A stretch of DNA of 64,000 bases from Aggregatilinea lenta (lineage in GTDB: Bacteria; Chloroflexota; Anaerolineae; Aggregatilineales; Aggregatilineaceae), in assembly GCF_003569045.1 (NCBI RefSeq), contig NZ_BFCB01000001.1, positions 837,189-901,188 on the forward strand. Direction: 5' to 3'. Below, piece by piece: positions 61,092 through 64,000 of the stretch. Both the position numbers and the translations under genes were made by a program. The notes under the pieces were generated by a model. That model saw nothing but the letters and a program-made list of their open reading frames with translations, was not told where the DNA came from and made no database searches. The number at the start of each line of letters is the position of its first letter. Position 1 is the first letter of the stretch.

Positions 61092-62507
61092 GTGAAACAA
61101 CAAGTGACTTTAGGCGTCATCGTGGGCAATCGCGGGTTTTTCCCCAGCCATCTGGCCAAGAGCGGGCGCGCCACCATGCTGAAGGTTCTGGAAGAAGAGG
61201 GCATCCGCGCGATTGCGCTGAGCGAAGAAGCCACCGAAAATGGCAGCATCTTCACCTTGAGCGACTCGCATAAGTGCGCTGACCTGTTCCGCGCGCACCG
61301 TGACGAGATCGACGGCATCCTGGTGACGCTGCCCAACTTCGGCGAAGAAAGTGCCATCGCCAACGCGCTGCGCTTCGCCGAACTCGACGTGCCGGTGCTC
61401 ATCCAGGCGTTCCCCGACGACCCGCAGAAGATGGACATCCAGAACCGCCGCGACAGCTTCTGCGGCAAGATGTCCTGCTGCAACAACCTGACCCAGTACG
61501 GCATCAAGTTCAGCCTGACGCGCAGCCACACGGTCGATCCCGAAAGCCAGGAGTTCCGCGAGGACTTGCAGTGGTTCGCGGGCGTCTGCCGCGTGGTCAA
61601 TGGGCTGCGCCACGCTCGGTTCGGTATGCTGGGTGCGCGCCCGGTAGCGTTTAACACCGTGCGCTACAGTGAAAAGCTGCTGGAACGGTCGGGCATTACG
61701 GTCGGCACGATGGACCTGTCGGAAGCGTTCGGACAGATCGACCGGCTGGCGGATAGCGACGCCGCCGTGCAGGAAAAAACCGCAGCGATCCATGCGTATG
61801 CTAAGACGGACAGGGTGCCCGCCGATGCGATTGCGAAGATCGCCAAGCTCGGCGTGGTCATGGACAACTGGATGCGCGAGAACGAATACGTCGCCACCGC
61901 CGTGCAGTGCTGGACCAGCATGGAAGAGTATTTCGGCGTGGTGCCATGCACCATCATGAGCATGCTCAGCGACAAGCTGCTGCCCTCCGCGTGCGAGACG
62001 GACATCGTCGGCACGACGGCTATGTACGCGATGGCGTTGGCGTCCGGCAAGCCGAGTGCGCTGCTGGACTGGAACAACAACTACGGCAGCGACCCCGACA
62101 AGGCCGTGGTGTTCCACTGCTCGAATCTGCCACGCAGCGTCTTTGTGGACGAGATTCCGGTCATGGACTACCAGGAGATCATTGCGGGCAGCGTCGGCAA
62201 GGACAATACCTGGGGCACGATCTATGGCCGTATGCGTCCTGAGCCGTTCACCTACCTGCGCGTGAGCACGGACGACTTCGCAGGCAAGGTGAAGGCGTAC
62301 GTGGGCCAGGGCCACTTCACCAATGACCCGATCGACACCTTCGGCGGCTTCGGCGTGGTGCAGGTGCCCAACTTCCAGAAGCTGCTGGCCTATATCTGCG
62401 ACAATGGCTTCGAGCATCACGTCGCGGCCAATATGTCACAGGTCGCGCCGGTCATCTCTGAAGCGTTCGGCAAGTACCTGGGCTGGGACGTCTACCACCA
62501 CCAGTAA
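61092..62507 (+). CDS. L-fucose/L-arabinose isomerase-family protein
   Basis: A 471-residue cytoplasmic protein. The start is a GTG preceded by GAGGAG. It has the FucI/AraA-like three-domain pattern: VGNRGFFPSHLAKSGRATML, ILVTLPNFGEESAIANALRF, and NNYGSDPDKAVVFHCSNLPR. The likely activity is ketose-aldose isomerisation with a divalent metal. A single stand-alone gene, with no kinase or aldolase nearby, makes the sugar uncertain. It is closed by a terminator. Confidence 0.85.
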   Translation: MKQQVTLGVIVGNRGFFPSHLAKSGRATMLKVLEEEGIRAIALSEEATENGSIFTLSDSHKCADLFRAHRDEIDGILVTLPNFGEESAIANALRFAELDVPVLIQAFPDDPQKMDIQNRRDSFCGKMSCCNNLTQYGIKFSLTRSHTVDPESQEFREDLQWFAGVCRVVNGLRHARFGMLGARPVAFNTVRYSEKLLERSGITVGTMDLSEAFGQIDRLADSDAAVQEKTAAIHAYAKTDRVPADAIAKIAKLGVVMDNWMRENEYVATAVQCWTSMEEYFGVVPCTIMSMLSDKLLPSACETDIVGTTAMYAMALASGKPSALLDWNNNYGSDPDKAVVFHCSNLPRSVFVDEIPVMDYQEIIAGSVGKDNTWGTIYGRMRPEPFTYLRVSTDDFAGKVKAYVGQGHFTNDPIDTFGGFGVVQVPNFQKLLAYICDNGFEHHVAANMSQVAPVISEAFGKYLGWDVYHHQ

Positions 62508-62536
62508 GTCGCGCCGGTTTCTCCTGGCAGTTCACG

Positions 62537-62568
62537 GCCCATACGTCTCGGCGTGTGGGTCGTTTTTT
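62537..62568 (+). terminator. Intrinsic terminator after the isomerase gene
   Basis: GCCCATACG pairs (with some G-U) with CGTGTGGGT, then CGTTTTTT, 30 bases after the stop. The remaining gap to 62799 shows no other clear element. Confidence 0.75.
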
Positions 62569-62799
62569 GTCCACTGGCCTATTATGCCTATGGCGCGTAT
62601 GCCACTTGACCTATTCCCAAACAGGCCGGGTCCCTCATGTAAAGTCCGGCACTTCCTTCTATCCTTTAACTTGAGTCTGATTGAGTCGGACGCTGTCGCC
62701 GAAGGTGGGAGCTATTGCCTTCAGGCGCAAGGCTATGCCTGATGACGGGTATGGTACGGCTTTATTGTGACGAAAATGGGATATGAAGGAGACTGAAGC

Positions 62800-64000
62800 A
62801 TGAGGAAATATCTTTCGATAACGGTCGTGACCTTGATGGCGCTGGTAGCGTTTGGCGCGTTTGGTGTCTTTAACGTTGCCGCTCAGGGCGGCACGCCCGA
62901 AGCGCCTGAAGCCACGGAACCGGCTCCGGCGCCGACCGAGCCTGTGATGGACGCGGAAGCGACCGAGGCGGCGGGCGTCGGCATGGAAGCGACCGAGTCG
63001 GCGATGGAAACTGAGCCGATGATTCTTGTAGATAACCAGTTGATCGCGCGTGGCGACAATCTGCCGGGCGCGGCGATGGCGACAGAAGCGGCAGATGTGA
63101 CTGCGACCGAAACCGCGATGTCCGCACCGACCCTGACGGTCGATCAGGTTGTGGCGACCGAGCCGGGCTTTGTAGTCGTGTCGCAGAACGTTGCCGGTGC
63201 GCCCGGTACGGTGATTGGCTACGCGCCGGTCGAGGCAGGCACGACAAATAATCTTGAAGTGATCCTGAACCCCGATCCGGGCCTGATCACACCGATTCTG
63301 TGGGTTTCGCTGCACAGCGATACCGGTACGACCGGTGAATTCGATATCACGCGCGCGGATGATCCGATGGTGAGCGTCGATGAGACGCCGGTTGCAGTAG
63401 CGATCCAGGCTGCGCCGTCCATCGTGGCGACCGATCAGGTGCCTGATGTCAGCACGCTTACCGTACGTTCGGCGATGATCGATGCGCCGGGCTGGCTGGT
63501 GGTCCATGCTGACGAGGATGGCGCGCCGGGTGCGGTTCTGAATCAGGTTGCTCTGAGCGAGGGTGTGAATCTTGGTATCACTGTGGACGTGGCCCCTGCC
63601 ACAACGGGTGATACCGTGTGGCTGATGCTGCACTACGATACCGGTACGGCTGGTACGTACGAATTCGGTGAAGTTGAAGGCGCTGACTCGCCTGTGCTGC
63701 TGGGCGGCAGCCCGGTTGTGACGCCGATCACCTTGCTGCCTGAAGGCGGCGCGGTGGGCACGCAGGAAGCCGGTTCTTCAGACACGTGCACCGTCGTGAC
63801 GGCGGGTAATGATGTGAACCGTCGTTCTGGTCCTGGCACCGGGTACGGCGTCCAGAGCATGCTCACGGTGGGCGAAGCCCCGGCGACCGTGACGGGCGTT
63901 GCGACCGACACGGCTGGCCAGGCTTGGTGGCAGCTTGAGGACGGTACGTTCGTGCGCGGCGACGTGGTGATTGCGTCCGGTCCGTGCGACAACGTCCCTG
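62800..64000 (+). CDS. Secreted tandem-domain protein with C-terminal SH3b (3' end outside the window)
   Basis: The frame is open from the ATG at 62800 (after AAGGAG) to the last base, 400 codons, so the gene continues beyond the window. The signal peptide (LSITVVTLMALVAFGAFGVF) is followed by an Ala/Glu/Thr-rich linker and two copies of a DUF7282-like beta domain: the first ends LWVSLHSDTGTTGEFD, the second begins VRSAMIDAPGWLVVHADEDG and ends VWLMLHYDTGTAGTYEF. An SH3b domain follows (VNRRSGPGTGYGVQSM). Cys residues bracket the SH3b. It is probably a cell-surface protein. Confidence 0.85.
   Translation, partial: MRKYLSITVVTLMALVAFGAFGVFNVAAQGGTPEAPEATEPAPAPTEPVMDAEATEAAGVGMEATESAMETEPMILVDNQLIARGDNLPGAAMATEAADVTATETAMSAPTLTVDQVVATEPGFVVVSQNVAGAPGTVIGYAPVEAGTTNNLEVILNPDPGLITPILWVSLHSDTGTTGEFDITRADDPMVSVDETPVAVAIQAAPSIVATDQVPDVSTLTVRSAMIDAPGWLVVHADEDGAPGAVLNQVALSEGVNLGITVDVAPATTGDTVWLMLHYDTGTAGTYEFGEVEGADSPVLLGGSPVVTPITLLPEGGAVGTQEAGSSDTCTVVTAGNDVNRRSGPGTGYGVQSMLTVGEAPATVTGVATDTAGQAWWQLEDGTFVRGDVVIASGPCDNVP

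Overview
The window is a high-GC, gene-dense bacterial chromosome segment. I read 55 protein genes (two cut by the window edges), two riboswitches, several promoters, many intrinsic terminators and a dense set of intergenic palindromic repeats. I see no rRNA, tRNA, CRISPR array, transposase or phage gene. The gene mix fits a Chloroflexota lineage, most likely Anaerolineae-like: many secreted SH3b proteins, Thr/Pro-rich lipoproteins, a Ycf45-like R3H ATPase, FmdB zinc ribbons and UroD-family and isomerase-family sugar genes. This assignment is inferred from gene content and was not checked by a search.

Layout: 1-2954 is a methyltransferase / FAD oxidoreductase / type III polyketide synthase cluster. 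3268-6871 (minus) is a sugar ABC importer (binding protein and two permeases, no ATPase). 7111-11691 holds a peroxiredoxin, rhomboid protease, FmdB protein, thymidylate kinase and a helix-hairpin-helix protein. 11764-17442 holds an R3H ATPase operon, a SIMPL protein, a lipoprotein and a DinB protein. 17539-19551 is a large SH3b-SGNH lipoprotein. 20927-24745 is a vitamin B12 importer operon (btuC-btuF-btuD) behind a cobalamin riboswitch. 24882-42175 mixes reductases, CBS-ACT, OsmC and ZIP proteins with many secreted proteins (beta-propeller, SH3b, FAS1, metallopeptidase, glycosidase-like, and a SnoaL-cytochrome c fusion). 42463-45192 has fumarase and a UroD-family enzyme. 45406-50021 is a tandem triplet of secreted SGNH-like genes. 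50277-51827 is metK under a SAM-I riboswitch. 52024-57782 is a signalling block (PadR regulator, receiver-kinase, PP2C phosphatase). 57847-64000 has an HtrA protease, an MBL-fold protein, an FmdB protein, a fucose/arabinose isomerase-family enzyme and a truncated secreted protein.

The strongest unusual signal is a five-member family of secreted SGNH-hydrolase-like proteins (17539, 31804, 45406, 46700 and 48855). In four of the five the catalytic serine of the GDS block is a cysteine (GDC). Each of those four has exactly three cysteines in its mature chain, two of them in a conserved C-x2-GE-x4-C loop, so the GDC cysteine looks like a free thiol. Two members also lose the oxyanion-hole asparagine. 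The second unusual signal is a set of modular hairpin repeats that keep the same frame but swap the hairpin sequence from copy to copy. They occur only in convergent or codirectional gaps, never between divergent genes.
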